Below, in pieces: positions 21,476 through 31,383 of a DNA stretch of 64,000 bases. A program made the translations under genes and the position numbers. Numbering within the stretch: the first letter of the stretch is position 1; each line of letters opens with the position of its first letter. This DNA is from Ptychodera flava (taxonomy: Eukaryota > Hemichordata > Enteropneusta > Ptychoderidae): assembly GCF_041260155.1 (NCBI RefSeq), contig NC_091942.1:4144501-4208500 (forward strand), written 5' to 3'. Below the pieces are notes generated by a model. It was not told where the DNA came from and searched no databases. It saw nothing but the letters and a program-made list of their open reading frames with translations.

Positions 21476-24400
21476 GGCAGTATTGCTGAAGGCAATGAGT
21501 ACTTGGGCCGTGATAGAGTAATTTTGAGGACAATATATACTACTATTCAAATATGGTCTTGAATTTCCTCCTGTCAATGAGGCATTTGATTAACTGGTTA
21601 TTAAACGAAGCAATGGCATGACAACGGCAAAATATGTCTAGCAACTTTTGTGGAGTTTGAGGCAGGGGTTCTTTATTTATAGCGGGAATTGTTTAAACTC
21701 CTTAAATATTCAAATTACAGCAAATTTCTTTTGTTCTCGATGGTAGATGTCTAATATTTAGATGGGCATATTTAGATTTCTACCCTATAGTTATCCCTAT
21801 ATACCAAAAATCGGACATCCAGCTCTATCGGCTTGCTCAGAATTAGATATGCGCATAATTAATGAGGTACAATATGTGGTGTCATAAGGTGTCTTATCAT
21901 ACCAAATATGAAGGATGTAGCACTTGTGGTTACTGAGTTGTGGACAAATATATATATTTGAGGTCAAAGGTCATCGAGGTCACGTGACATTTTGTCAAAA
22001 TAATTGTATTGATAAGTTATTCCTATATACCAGAAATCAGACCTCTAGCTCTATTGGCGCGCTCAAAATTGTATATGCTTATAATTAATGAGGTACAATA
22101 TGTGGTGTCATAAGGTGTCCCATCATACCAAATATGAAGGATGTAGCACTTGTGGTTACTGAGTTGTGGACAAATATATATATTTGAGGTCAAAGGTCAT
22201 TGAGGTCACGTCACATTTTGTCATAATTGTATTGCTAAGTTATTCCTATATACCAGAAATCAGACCTCTTGCTCTATTGGCTCGCTCATAATTAGATATG
22301 CACATAATTAATGGGGTACAATATGTGGCGTCATAAGGTGTCCCATCATACCAAATATGAAAGGTTTAGCACTTGTGGTTACTGAGTTATGGACAATAAT
22401 GTATATTTGAGGTCAAAGGTCATTGAGGTCACGTGAAGTTTTGTCAAACAAATTATATTGTTAACTTATCCCTATATACCAGAAATCAGACCTCTTGCTC
22501 TATTGGCTCGCTCATAAGCACATAATTAATGGGGTACAATATGTGGCGTCATAAGGTGTCCCATCATACCAAATATGAAAGGTTTAGCACTTGTGGTTAC
22601 TGAGTTGTGGACAAATATATATATTTGAGGTCAAAGGTCATTGAGGTCACGTCACATTTTGTCATAATTGTATTGCTAAGTTATTCCTATATACCAGAAA
22701 TCAGACCTCTTGCTCTATTGGCTCGCTCATAATTAGATATGCACATAATTAATGGGGTACAATATGTGGCGTCATAAGGTGTCCCATCATACCAAATATG
22801 AAAGGTTTAGCACTTGTGGTTACTGAGTTATGGACAATAATGTATATTTGAGGTCAAAGGTCACCAAGGTCACATGATATTTTGTCAAAATGTCTGGATA
22901 TCTGCGTGAACCGATGGACTCACTGATGGACTCACGGACGGATATGAGCCAATCTATAAGCCCCCTGGACTTTATCCGTGGGGACAAAAAAACTCTGTCA
23001 CGGCATCCTTTAGGCAATATGAATACGATGAGAAACTAAATTTTTATTTTTCTTGGCATCATACATGCGAATCTATGGAGAACTGCCTTATACATGGGAG
23101 TCTATGGAGGTGTAAACTAAAAAGTCCTCTAACACGGCCAAATTTGAAAGCATTGTGAAACAAATCGACGTGCATCTGTATGGGGTTGGGTACTAGGCGT
23201 GAACGGACGCACGGACATGACCAAACCTATAAGTCCCCGCGGACTTCGTTCGTGGTGATTAAAAACAACGCAACAGTTATTACAGCTACACCGGCGGTAG
23301 GTTCATATCCAGAGCCCCGAACGGTCTGCCGCCGTCGCTTGAAAACAATCTCATGCACCCGGCCATATGGGCAGCTGGCCGGATGCATGACTTCCCGGTC
23401 ACGTTCAAGCTCAGGATTATTTGTCGATCAAATTTCAGTAAATTTACCTTACCTAGATGAAATTTTGTCTATAGGCTGAAATGTCGCCGAAGTTTGACAA
23501 AATTACATCGATTTTTCAGGTTCATATGCGACATTTTTGAGTTTTGAGTGCAGACAGAAATAAGTTTTGAGGCAACATGGCTGCGACCCCATGTTGACCC
23601 CTAGCCCTGCGTACGATGCTATGTGCTACAGCTAACACACAGCATCGTACGCAGGGCCAGCGAGAGAGTTGCCGACATCGACGGTTATTTACGAGAAGTG
23701 AATAAAAGACTGTCATTTTTGGAAGCGATCGAGTAGCTGAGGTAGGCTGGGATACGACTTGGGCCCAAGAACGCTGAATTTCGGCAGTAATTTGGCTTTT
23801 TACGTCAAGTCCCAAAATGGATTTGAAGTCATCGACCCAACGTACGGGTCTTTGCAGGGCTGTGGTGAGCGGGGCGGTTAGCTGTAGCGGAACACACAGC
23901 ATCGTACGCAGGGCTAGTTGACCCCAAGTGAAAATGTGTTCGCGATCAAATCTTCCTATATTTTTTTCAGAATTTCAACAAAATCATTGCTTCTTACATC
24001 TTTTGTAAAATATAAAATACTAAAATAAAACTGCGATGTGCCATGTCTCCAGATTTCTAAAATATCGTTCGTTGACCGTTCGACGCAAACTTGTGACGCA
24101 GTTGAAATTCAATACTGACCGCCAAATAATCTTAATGGGACGAGATCAGTCTAGACATCCTCCAAATTATCCAACCATTCGCATTGGAGTTCAGCTCGCT
24201 TAGAGTATCATAACATTTTCGGCCTTCTTTTAGATCGACCCTAATATCTCCCATTTAGGAAATAATACACAAGCTACCTCGACAAAACTTCGTGCACCAT
24301 CCAAGACCAAACGCACTACAAATCTGTCTTGACGTCATCATCTCCTTACATGGTAATCGGCATACCGTATTTTTAGCAAAGGGGACACAGAATACGTCGG

Positions 24401-27400
24401 AGTATTCAGTTTCAAAACGTATTACATTGTGTGATGTTGTTAAAAAAAAGTCATGTTACTGCAGTGGTATAAATTACAAAACACAAAAGTTCAAATCAGT
24501 TTATTTTGGACTGGCTTTACCCAACATTTCATATTGTTTCTTATGCCAGATTTGACCACGTGCTTACTGGCGACCCCTTTTCATGCAAATTTTGTGTCAA
24601 ATGATGTGTTCCCCTGGAAAAACAAACGTACGATTTCTAAATGAAGGAGGCGAAATTTGCCCTCAAGACTCGAAACCACCCCTTAAATGGGGTGTACCTA
24701 GCTATTTTTAACGAGCTTCTCGAATCTGCAGCTCTATTTCGAAATGATGGTCTGGTTTTCTCAGCTCAAGGATAAGTGTTCTCCATCGCTGTGGGCATTA
24801 CTATTCTCAACCGGGGGTACAGTTTCCAGTCGTAATGTTTTTCATTGTGTCCGGGATATAAAACCTTCCTTTTCAAACTTTCTCTTTGATTAACACTAAT
24901 CCACATCTTGTCAGTGATTAAACATGTTTCAAGTTTAAATGTTAAATTCTGGTCTCGAGCCCTCCTGTTCGACCAAACCGAAATTACCCCTCCCACTTTG
25001 GCTCGTCCAGTGGGTGTAGCAAGGGTCGTGCCATCGCCTAGGAAACGGAGGGTGCATTAATTGTTGCATTTCGATGCACATTTTGATTATATTCAGAAGA
25101 TTTTGTGGCAAAAACTCAGATAGAGAAGCATTTATATTCACATCTCACTTATTCAAGACTGGCTGAGAGCAGCACTTCCATTCAGTTAACATCATTACGC
25201 CATTTATTATGCCAAGAAAGATGAAGCCAATACATTTTGCCCTCCCTGGTCTCAGCCAGAAATGGTTATACCTTACAGTTTTTTCCCACGGAATGAAAAC
25301 AAATGTACTTGGGCTGAGGCCCAAGTACAATAATAAAGTACATTTGTAATGCGTCTAATCTCTGAACAGAGCTCTAGGCGCAATAGTGACAATACAATAA
25401 AACAGAGGAAATGTTGAACCACCGGGACTGGAGACTACGTAAACGAAAAAGGTTAAACTACTGTTTAAAGAGAAAAGTCTTGAGGGAACGGCGGAAAGAA
25501 AGGGTAGAGTTGGAGTGGCGAAGGTCAGAAGGAAGTTTGTTCCATAATGCAGGGCCAATGTAAGAGAAAGATCTCTCGCCAAACGTCTTCGTGGAAACTC
25601 TTGGAATACTGAGAAGTCGAGAATCTGAGGAAGAGCGGATTTGTCTTTTTGGAGTGTATTGATGTAGAAGTTCAGAGAGATATTGCGGCCCTGTGCCCGT
25701 ACTAGTGAATTGAAGCAAGTAGATACGACTTTGTTGTGGATACGAGAACTAATAGGCAGCCAGTGTAATTTGCAAAAGGGGTTGAACATGATCGTACTTT
25801 TTAGCATTACAGAATAGACGAGCGGCAGCATTTTGCACTCTTTGCAACACGTCTATAAGCTGTTTAGGGCAACCAGAAAGGAGACAATTGCAATAATCTA
25901 AACGAGACAGAACAAATGCAGAGACCAACGTTTGAGTAGCCTGTACGGAGAGAAAGTGACAAATAGAGCTAATTTGTCTAATTTGAATGTATGCAGCTTT
26001 GAAAATATTCTGCATATGTTCACACATATTCATGTTACAGTCGAGTGTGACTCCTAAGTTTTTGACACTCGGGGCGAAAAGTATATCAAAATCGCCCAGA
26101 ATTATGGATGAAGGGAGAGATGATTTGGCAGCTTGTCTGGGTGAAGATATAAGTATTGCCTCTGTTTTACTGTCATTCAACTGAAGTTTATTAGATGTCA
26201 TCCACTGCTTGATGGCAGTGATACAACTTTGCACAGATTCAACAGTTGATTTTATTTGATCGATTGTGGTTTCCTTGTATAATTGATTGTCATCGGCAAA
26301 GGCGTGGTGATTTAATGAGTATTTTCTGACGAGGCTAAAAAGAGGGTCAGTGTACAAAACAAATAGGACGGGTCCAAGAACTGAGCCTTACAGGACACCA
26401 AAAGAGATAGATGATGTTGTTGATCGTATGCCATTGATAGTTACAGTTTGAGTTCTGCCTGAGAGGTAAGATTGAAACCAGGATAGAGCAGTTCCGGAGA
26501 TGCCAAAAGTATGTTCAAGACGGTGGAGGAGGATGCCGTCATCGACAGTATCGAATGCAGCAGATAGATCTAAGAGAGTGAGAATGGTAATTTTGCCAGA
26601 GTCCAAGGAGGTCAGAATGTCATTGACTATTTTCAATAGAGCACTTTCAGTACTGTGGTGTGGTTTGTATGCAGACCGAAGAGGATTCAAAAGGTTGTGG
26701 GAAGTAAGATGAACAGTTAATTGTGATAGAATAATTCTTTCAAGTATTTTAGACAAAAACGAAAGGTTTGAGACAGGTCGGTAGTTTTTTAGTTGATTTG
26801 GGTCAAGAGATTGTTTCTTCAGCAGTGGTTTAACAAGAGCAGTTTTGAAACTAGTAGGGAATATGCCCGATTCAAGGGAACGATTGAGAACCCGTGTGAT
26901 GTATGGTAACACGGTGTCTAGCATTTTATCAACAAATCGTTCGGCATTGCGTCTAGGTCGCATGTCTTTGCAGTGGAACTTAAAATGGCATTCTTTACAA
27001 TATCATCGTTTACAAGATTAAAGTTACTGAGAGGCATACCTCGAAAGCAACTTTCTGAGCTCAAAGGCTGGGAGATATTTTGACAATCAAGACTGGCTCT
27101 GATTGTCTCAACTTTTTCTTGAAAAAAGTCCAGAAGTTCTACTGCAGGGAATATTGTTGGTGTAGGGGAGGCTTTTTTAGACCCAAGTAATTTATGTGTG
27201 ATACCAAACAGTTGCTTCGATGTACGACTCTCACTAACCTTATTACAGAAATAGTTGTTTTTTGCTGAGTGAACAAGTTTTGTGACAGCTCTCTTATATA
27301 TGTCAGAAAGGCAGTCGGACAAACAGAAAATGACAGACGGGCAGAAGCGATACCAACTGTGCTTTTTGTGACTTTTGAAATATTCTTTTTCTTTGTTTTA

Positions 27401-28773
27401 GAAAATTAGAACATTTTCTCTTTCTCTCTGTATGAGTATGTCACAAAAGTATTAATCACGTCAACAAATGCATTTGTGTACAAGACTGTCACTGACTGAG
27501 TGTCACGATTGTTTAGAAGTAAATTATTGTCTGGACGAAAACTGCGTTGTCCATAAAAACATAGTAATGTGATAACACTCATAGGGGAGTCGGCATTTCG
27601 ATTCTGCTTGAGGTTTTGAACATGAAACTTGAATTTGCAAAAACACAACAAAAGCATTCCAAAATAAACGACACAACTAGTGGAGTTTAATTTCAACCTA
27701 TGTGTATTTCTGAATTCAATTTCAGGATATCGAATATGAACAACGGACATCACACTGACGTACCAACCTCGGTTTCGACAACACTCCCAAATATTGCCTG
27801 TAATTCAACCAAACACATAGTCTTTATTAAGACTCACAAGACAGCAAGTTCAACTACCAACTCCATCATTCAACGTTTTGGTTTTACGCATGGATTGACT
27901 TTCGCCCTACCGAAGGATAATCATATTTTCAGTACCACAGAGTTGTTCTCCCGCAAAATGCTCCTCACACAGAATCCGAGGCCCGGTAGAGGTCGCTCTT
28001 TCGACATAATAGCCAGTCACCTCAGATACAACAGACGGGAACTTGAACAAGTTGTCGCTAACGGGACCTACATCACCATACTACGCGATCCGGTCCATAG
28101 GTTTGAGTCAACATTTGGTTACTATGACTACGCTAAGAAGCTCAAAATCTCTGGAGTGAAGAACCCGATTGAAACATTCATGAAAACCCCGGATGTATAC
28201 CGCCAGAAACTAATGCAAGGATTTATGAAGGACGAAATAAGAAATGGTATGTTGTTCAGTCTGGGTTTCCATCACCGTTTTGATGACAATAAAGAGGTTA
28301 TCAACGAGACGGTAGCAAAATTAGACAATGAGCTTGATTTGGTGTTGATATCGGACTACTACGAGGAGTCTCTGGTCTTAATGAAAAATGTATTGTGTTG
28401 GGGACTGGACGATATTTTGCACATTAGTAAAGGCATACGGAGCAAAAGTCGGCGATATAAACTTAAACAATCAACTGTGGACAAAATACGAGAGTGGAAT
28501 CACGCCGACGTACTTCTGTTTGAACATTTCAACGAGACCTTTTGGAGGAAGGTGAACGGCTTCGGGAAACGTTTCGACGACGATCTCAGGGAATTCAGAC
28601 TGAGACAAGAACAATTCTACGATCGCTGCGTCGATCACGAACGAACGAAGAAGATACAACAGCGCGAAGACGGATTTGTGATGAAGGAAAACGCCGATGC
28701 AGATTGTCGCATTAGTTTCATTCGTGATGTGGAGTTTCATGCCATGCTGAGGAAAGATGCGATGGGAATATGA
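13670..28773 (+). CDS. Galactose-3-O-sulfotransferase-like enzyme (two exons: 13670-13791, 27726-28773)
   Basis: Predicted 389-residue type II Golgi membrane enzyme of the Gal3ST (galactosylceramide sulfotransferase) family, which transfers sulfate from PAPS to the 3-hydroxyl of galactose on glycolipids or glycoproteins. Exon 1 gives a short basic cytosolic end, one membrane anchor (about residues 11-28) and the start of the stem. Exon 2 encodes the whole lumenal catalytic domain. The 5'-phosphosulfate-binding loop is FIKTHKTASST (about 74-84), followed by a family-typical THGLTFALP. The 3'-phosphate-binding motif is TILRDPVHRFESTF (about 158-171). N-glycosylation sequons include NFT, NST, NGT, NET and NET. 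Total length matches the family (about 390-430). The exons join in phase 2: exon 1 ends with GT and exon 2 supplies G, keeping the catalytic frame. The 13.9-kb intron is largely repeats. The acceptor substrate and paralogue number cannot be told from this sequence. Confidence 0.85.
14640..14860. repeat. Internal inverted repeat of the Harbinger-like element
   Basis: CACTGCATGAAAACCC near 14640 pairs imperfectly with GGGTTTTTATGCAGTG near 14844-14859. Between them, further short complementary phrases occur (cctgtattata, aatacaggc). This may be an older insertion nested in the larger element. Confidence 0.55.
14878..15145. repeat. Hairpin minisatellite (about four units)
   Basis: Units of about 60-80 bp each have a 'GGCGCGCCCTTCGGGCGC'-type self-complementary core (best at 14884-14902 and 15115-15133, decayed in the two or three between) followed by 'tactttaatata' text. 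The open frames here are repeat artefacts. Confidence 0.7.
15852..15931. repeat. (TA)n microsatellite, about 80 bp
   Basis: An essentially uninterrupted alternating TA tract inside the Harbinger-like element, prone to cruciform extrusion and length change. Confidence 0.95.
16753..16867. repeat. 115-bp palindromic repeat, relative of 9494-9556
   Basis: The left arm (gacta...gatctgtcactcgagg) pairs with the right arm (cctcgagcgacggatcttacagtc) around a poly-G centre at 16820-16831. The inner words 'gctccctacgctccc' and 'gagagcgccctcgagcg' recur in the 9.5-kb copy. Confidence 0.65.
16868..17686 (+). other. Sulfotransferase intron; nothing recognised
   Basis: Ordinary AT-rich intronic sequence between the palindrome and the tandem 3.8-kb unit. 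Short open frames have no motif. Confidence 0.5.
18030..18900. repeat. Four ~226-bp tandem units in copy A
   Basis: The anchor 'taccaaaaatc' lies at 18038, 18266, 18492 and 18717 (spacings 228, 226 and 225). Each unit has 'gctctattggc', 'cataattaatg', 'gtgtcataaggtgtc' and 'ttgaggtcaaaggtcattg' in the same order. Confidence 0.92.
19696..19752. repeat. Perfect-arm hairpin TAGCCCTGCGTACGATGCT
   Basis: TAGCCCTGCGTACGATGCTA near 19696 pairs with its complement near 19735-19751 across a short loop. A further single arm occurs near 19990-20009. The same arrangement is kept in copy B (about 23608-23660 and 23898-23917). Confidence 0.8.
21441..25328. repeat. Tandem ~3.8-kb unit, copy B
   Basis: Second copy, directly adjoining copy A through (AAT)n at 21441-21472 and ending in the same hairpin at 25305-25328. 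It has five rather than four 226-bp units (anchors 21802, 22028, 22251, 22477, 22692), small indels, and a single-base deletion in the run of C near 23764 that shifts a frame open in copy A. It is about 130 bp longer than copy A. Confidence 0.9.
25330..27340 (-). mobile_element. 5'-truncated CR1/L2-like LINE, decayed
   Basis: The minus-strand order is: linker region (27322-26918), reverse transcriptase with LLKKQSLDPNQLKNYRPVS, LDLSAAFDTV and the catalytic FADD (about 26300), then a C-terminal domain with LHWLPISSRI and GERSFSYIGPALWNKLP. This order and tail are typical of the CR1/L2 branch of Jockey-group LINEs. The endonuclease is missing. Damage includes a frameshift near 26940, an in-frame TAA replacing the glutamine of the QGS motif near 26387, and a shift near 25750. 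The 3' end finishes in TTTATTATT at about 25329. It lies antisense in the sulfotransferase intron. Confidence 0.9.
25749..27322 (-). pseudogene. LINE reverse transcriptase open frame, disrupted
   Basis: Pieces 27322-26918, 26963-26388 and 26357-25749 together make most of a reverse transcriptase but lie in different frames or are separated by a stop. It is therefore not a working enzyme. The catalytic FADD pair and the fingers motif are intact in the remaining text, which suggests decay after insertion rather than great age. Confidence 0.85.
27726..28773 (+). CDS. Gal3ST-like exon 2 (catalytic domain)
   Basis: The exon follows the acceptor AATTTCAG at 27725 and is open to TGA at 28771-28773. 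It carries both PAPS-binding motifs and the family's His/Arg-rich middle (IIASHLRYN, GFHHRFDDN). The frame is also open upstream of the acceptor, so an internal ATG start at 27736 is possible, but that product would lack a membrane anchor. Confidence 0.88.
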
Positions 28774-29486
28774 GATATGTCATTCCAGTTTTTGACCTTT
28801 GAACTTATTTGAATGCGTAATTTGGTAGCGTAATAAATATATTCTGTGCACTTAAACGCTGACTTTATCGCCACTTGTTTGCACCGTTTCTTAACTTCAA
28901 TTTAAGCTCGCGACGGATGTCACCTCGGTTCAAAGTAACATAAAGAGATAATATTTTCAACTGTCCATGCTGAATTCGATCACGTGATTCCTTTTCAAGG
29001 CCATGCGCATTCTTCATTTATGACGCAATTCAAGTGGTTCCAAAGATGTGATGTCCAAAAATATCGAAACAGAAAGTGTTGACTCATTTCAGCTACACCG
29101 TGTACCGCGTCTCTTGCAGAGGCGGACTAAGTCGATTTTTCATCGAAAATAGTTGAAGGTCGCGCGGTGACTTATCATCATGTACGATGAATGAGAAGTA
29201 GTTGAATTTTGTTGTTTTTAATTTTACTTCCCGCGTAGTTTATATGTATACTGGGTCACATTTCTCTATATAATAGATGCACACAATTTTACACAATTTT
29301 TTCTCAATCTGACCAATGAAACTGCTCTCATTTAAAATGGACTGAGTATTCGTAGCTCCATTGCTATGTAGTTATGATATATGTAAAATATGAAATTGTT
29401 TGATTGGATTCATTAACAACGATATTTGACCTTGCTTATATATCCCCTCTTTTCATGCCTCTCTGTTCATGTTTGACAGCGATGTT
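28774..29486 (+). other. Sulfotransferase 3' UTR and flank
   Basis: AATAAA at 28833-28838 (in 'gtaataaatata'), about 60 bases past the stop, is a good candidate polyadenylation signal for a short 3' UTR. Nothing else was recognised up to 29486. Confidence 0.45.
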
Positions 29487-30006
29487 TTAAAGCCCCAATA
29501 GCTGCGAATTTTATGCATTATTTTCATGATTTTATTTTCAACCAAGGTTGGTTCGTGTAAGTGTGCTAACTGAAGAACATGTGTAGAAGTATCACTGCTC
29601 ACTGATTTGGAACATACCTTCGCAATTTAACAGGTTAAATAACAAAAGGGTGCCGCACTTATAAAATGGCGCACCCACGGAAAAGTACAAAAAATGGAGT
29701 ATTTCCTGCACATATCAAAAAAGAAACAAGCATGATGTCATTCACTTGAATGCACAACACATAATGGCAACATTTTGTTGTTGTAATATTTATTTTCTCC
29801 AGTCTGTCACATGATAAGTTTTTTGAAAATGGCGGGAAATCTAAAATGGTGTTAAAACGTGAGAATTTAATTGCGACTTTCGACGCTAATGAAAGTGTTA
29901 TACACTTTTTCAGTCTTTAAATGGGTCTTATTCAAAGAAAACCCTTGGAAAACTGAGGATATTTTGAGATCGGTTTATTGCACAGTCGCAGCTATTGGGG
30001 CTTTAA
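29487..30006. mobile_element. 520-bp MITE with 17-bp perfect TIRs and TTAA flanks
   Basis: TTAA at 29487-29490 is followed by AGCCCCAATAGCTGCGA. The exact complement TCGCAGCTATTGGGGCT ends at 30002 and is followed by TTAA at 30003-30006. TTAA duplication is the hallmark of piggyBac-type integration, though these TIRs do not start with the usual CC. The interior is noncoding; open frames inside and across the right end are incidental. Confidence 0.85.
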
Positions 30007-31249
30007 CGTTGTGTATTGAATCATCCAATTTATTTTATTTTCAACGTTTGAAGCATTTCATTTTCATGTGGCAATGTCTCATAGTAGATATTAACAAGCA
30101 AAACTATTACGCGTGTCATCTATTCCGTGAAGGGTAGCTCTTTATCATCATATTTTATTGACTGCCTCTAATCGTTTGTCTGGCTTTAAAGCTGGTTCTA
30201 GGTAAAATCAAGACGAATATCGTAAGTTTTCAATCAAATCTAGCTGGTGTATTTTCCGAGAAAGGTAGTAAAATTTTCGTCAACACAAAAAACAACGTCA
30301 AGTTTGTGTTTTAGCAATCATATAACATCAACAATATCGCAAAACGCCCAAAGTAGTCTTCAGAGCTAAAGTGTGTGCCTGCAGCGACCATTTCAAGCCA
30401 TCTTTCGTTGAGTGTCGATTACAACCGATCCTCAAATGTTCTTTGGGATGATCATAGCGGGGCAAGTGTGCCTTCCAAGTACGTCTACTAGTCCCTCGCT
30501 GTATATTGTGAATGCTAACACCAATTCTCATAACAATTTTAATCTCTTTACGATGTCTTCAGATGCGTGTTCCTTATTTCTGTACTTATTTGTTCGTTAC
30601 ACAGATTTTTTTGTTTATTTATTTCCATGTTTACTTATTCGTAAATCCTGTAAACAAAGCCAGCTTCGAACAGGTGCGAGTAAGCCTGAATTTTGTACGT
30701 TACACACACAGACGACCTTGACTGTTTATTCGACTCAGCAAGAGGTTACAAGGTTGTAAAGGGGGCGCTTTACATACACGTAACCACAGTCCCTCCACCT
30801 AAACACTATAATTGGACATGCCATGAACGGTTGTGTCGGGTGTAATCCATTGGTTTTTAATGACTCTTCCCTGTACTGCAGAGCAGTGAGGAAACTCAAC
30901 CCCTGTTGGATCTGTTCGTGATTTTAAAGTACTGCAGAATGGAAAAGAAGCTCAACCCTGATAAAATACCAATCTGATTTCATTTAATAATATTCATATT
31001 ATCAAACGCCCAATCTGATTTTATCAATAACATTCATATTTCATAACTGTCCATATATTTTACTAGTCGATAAATGTCGTATAGACGGTACAATTAGTAT
31101 TTGACATGTCCAAAAGAGCTTGAAAGTATTGAGTTAAAATAATTACTGTGGATCCTCCAGAACTATTACATGTAATTGAAAAGGTGAAACTGACGTTTAC
31201 ACCCAAAAATCTTCTCAAACAATCCAAGCACGAATTATCCAAGCACAGT
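30007..31249. other. Intergenic; no supported gene
   Basis: AT-rich sequence. The phrase 'acagtccctccacc' near 30786 recurs near 33412 and may be the edge of an unrecognised short repeat. 'ctcaaccc' phrases repeat loosely around 30895 and 30950. No exon is supported. Confidence 0.45.
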
Positions 31250-31383
31250 CCCTCAGGAGGTACTATGATGCCTCCATCAGGAAGGACTGTGACCCCTCCA
31301 TCAGGAGGGACTGTGACCCCTCCATCAGGAGGGACTGTGACCCCTCCACCAGGAGGGACTGTGATCCCTCTATTGTGAGGGAT
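31250..31383. repeat. 24-bp minisatellite with self-complementary units
   Basis: About five units of the type CCCTCCATCAGGAGGG plus ACTGTGAC. Each unit contains a 6-bp inverted repeat (CCCTCC/GGAGGG). It opens long frames on both strands (a proline/glycine-rich false peptide), which should not be annotated as genes. Confidence 0.92.

Noticed and set aside
21383..21577. Poly-leucine frame (also 17484-17813)
   Set aside because: Produced by translating the AAT microsatellite on the other strand.
21045..25141. Nearly identical 68-residue frames at 21045-21251 and 24935-25141
   Set aside because: Their similarity is fully explained by the recent tandem duplication; no protein motif.
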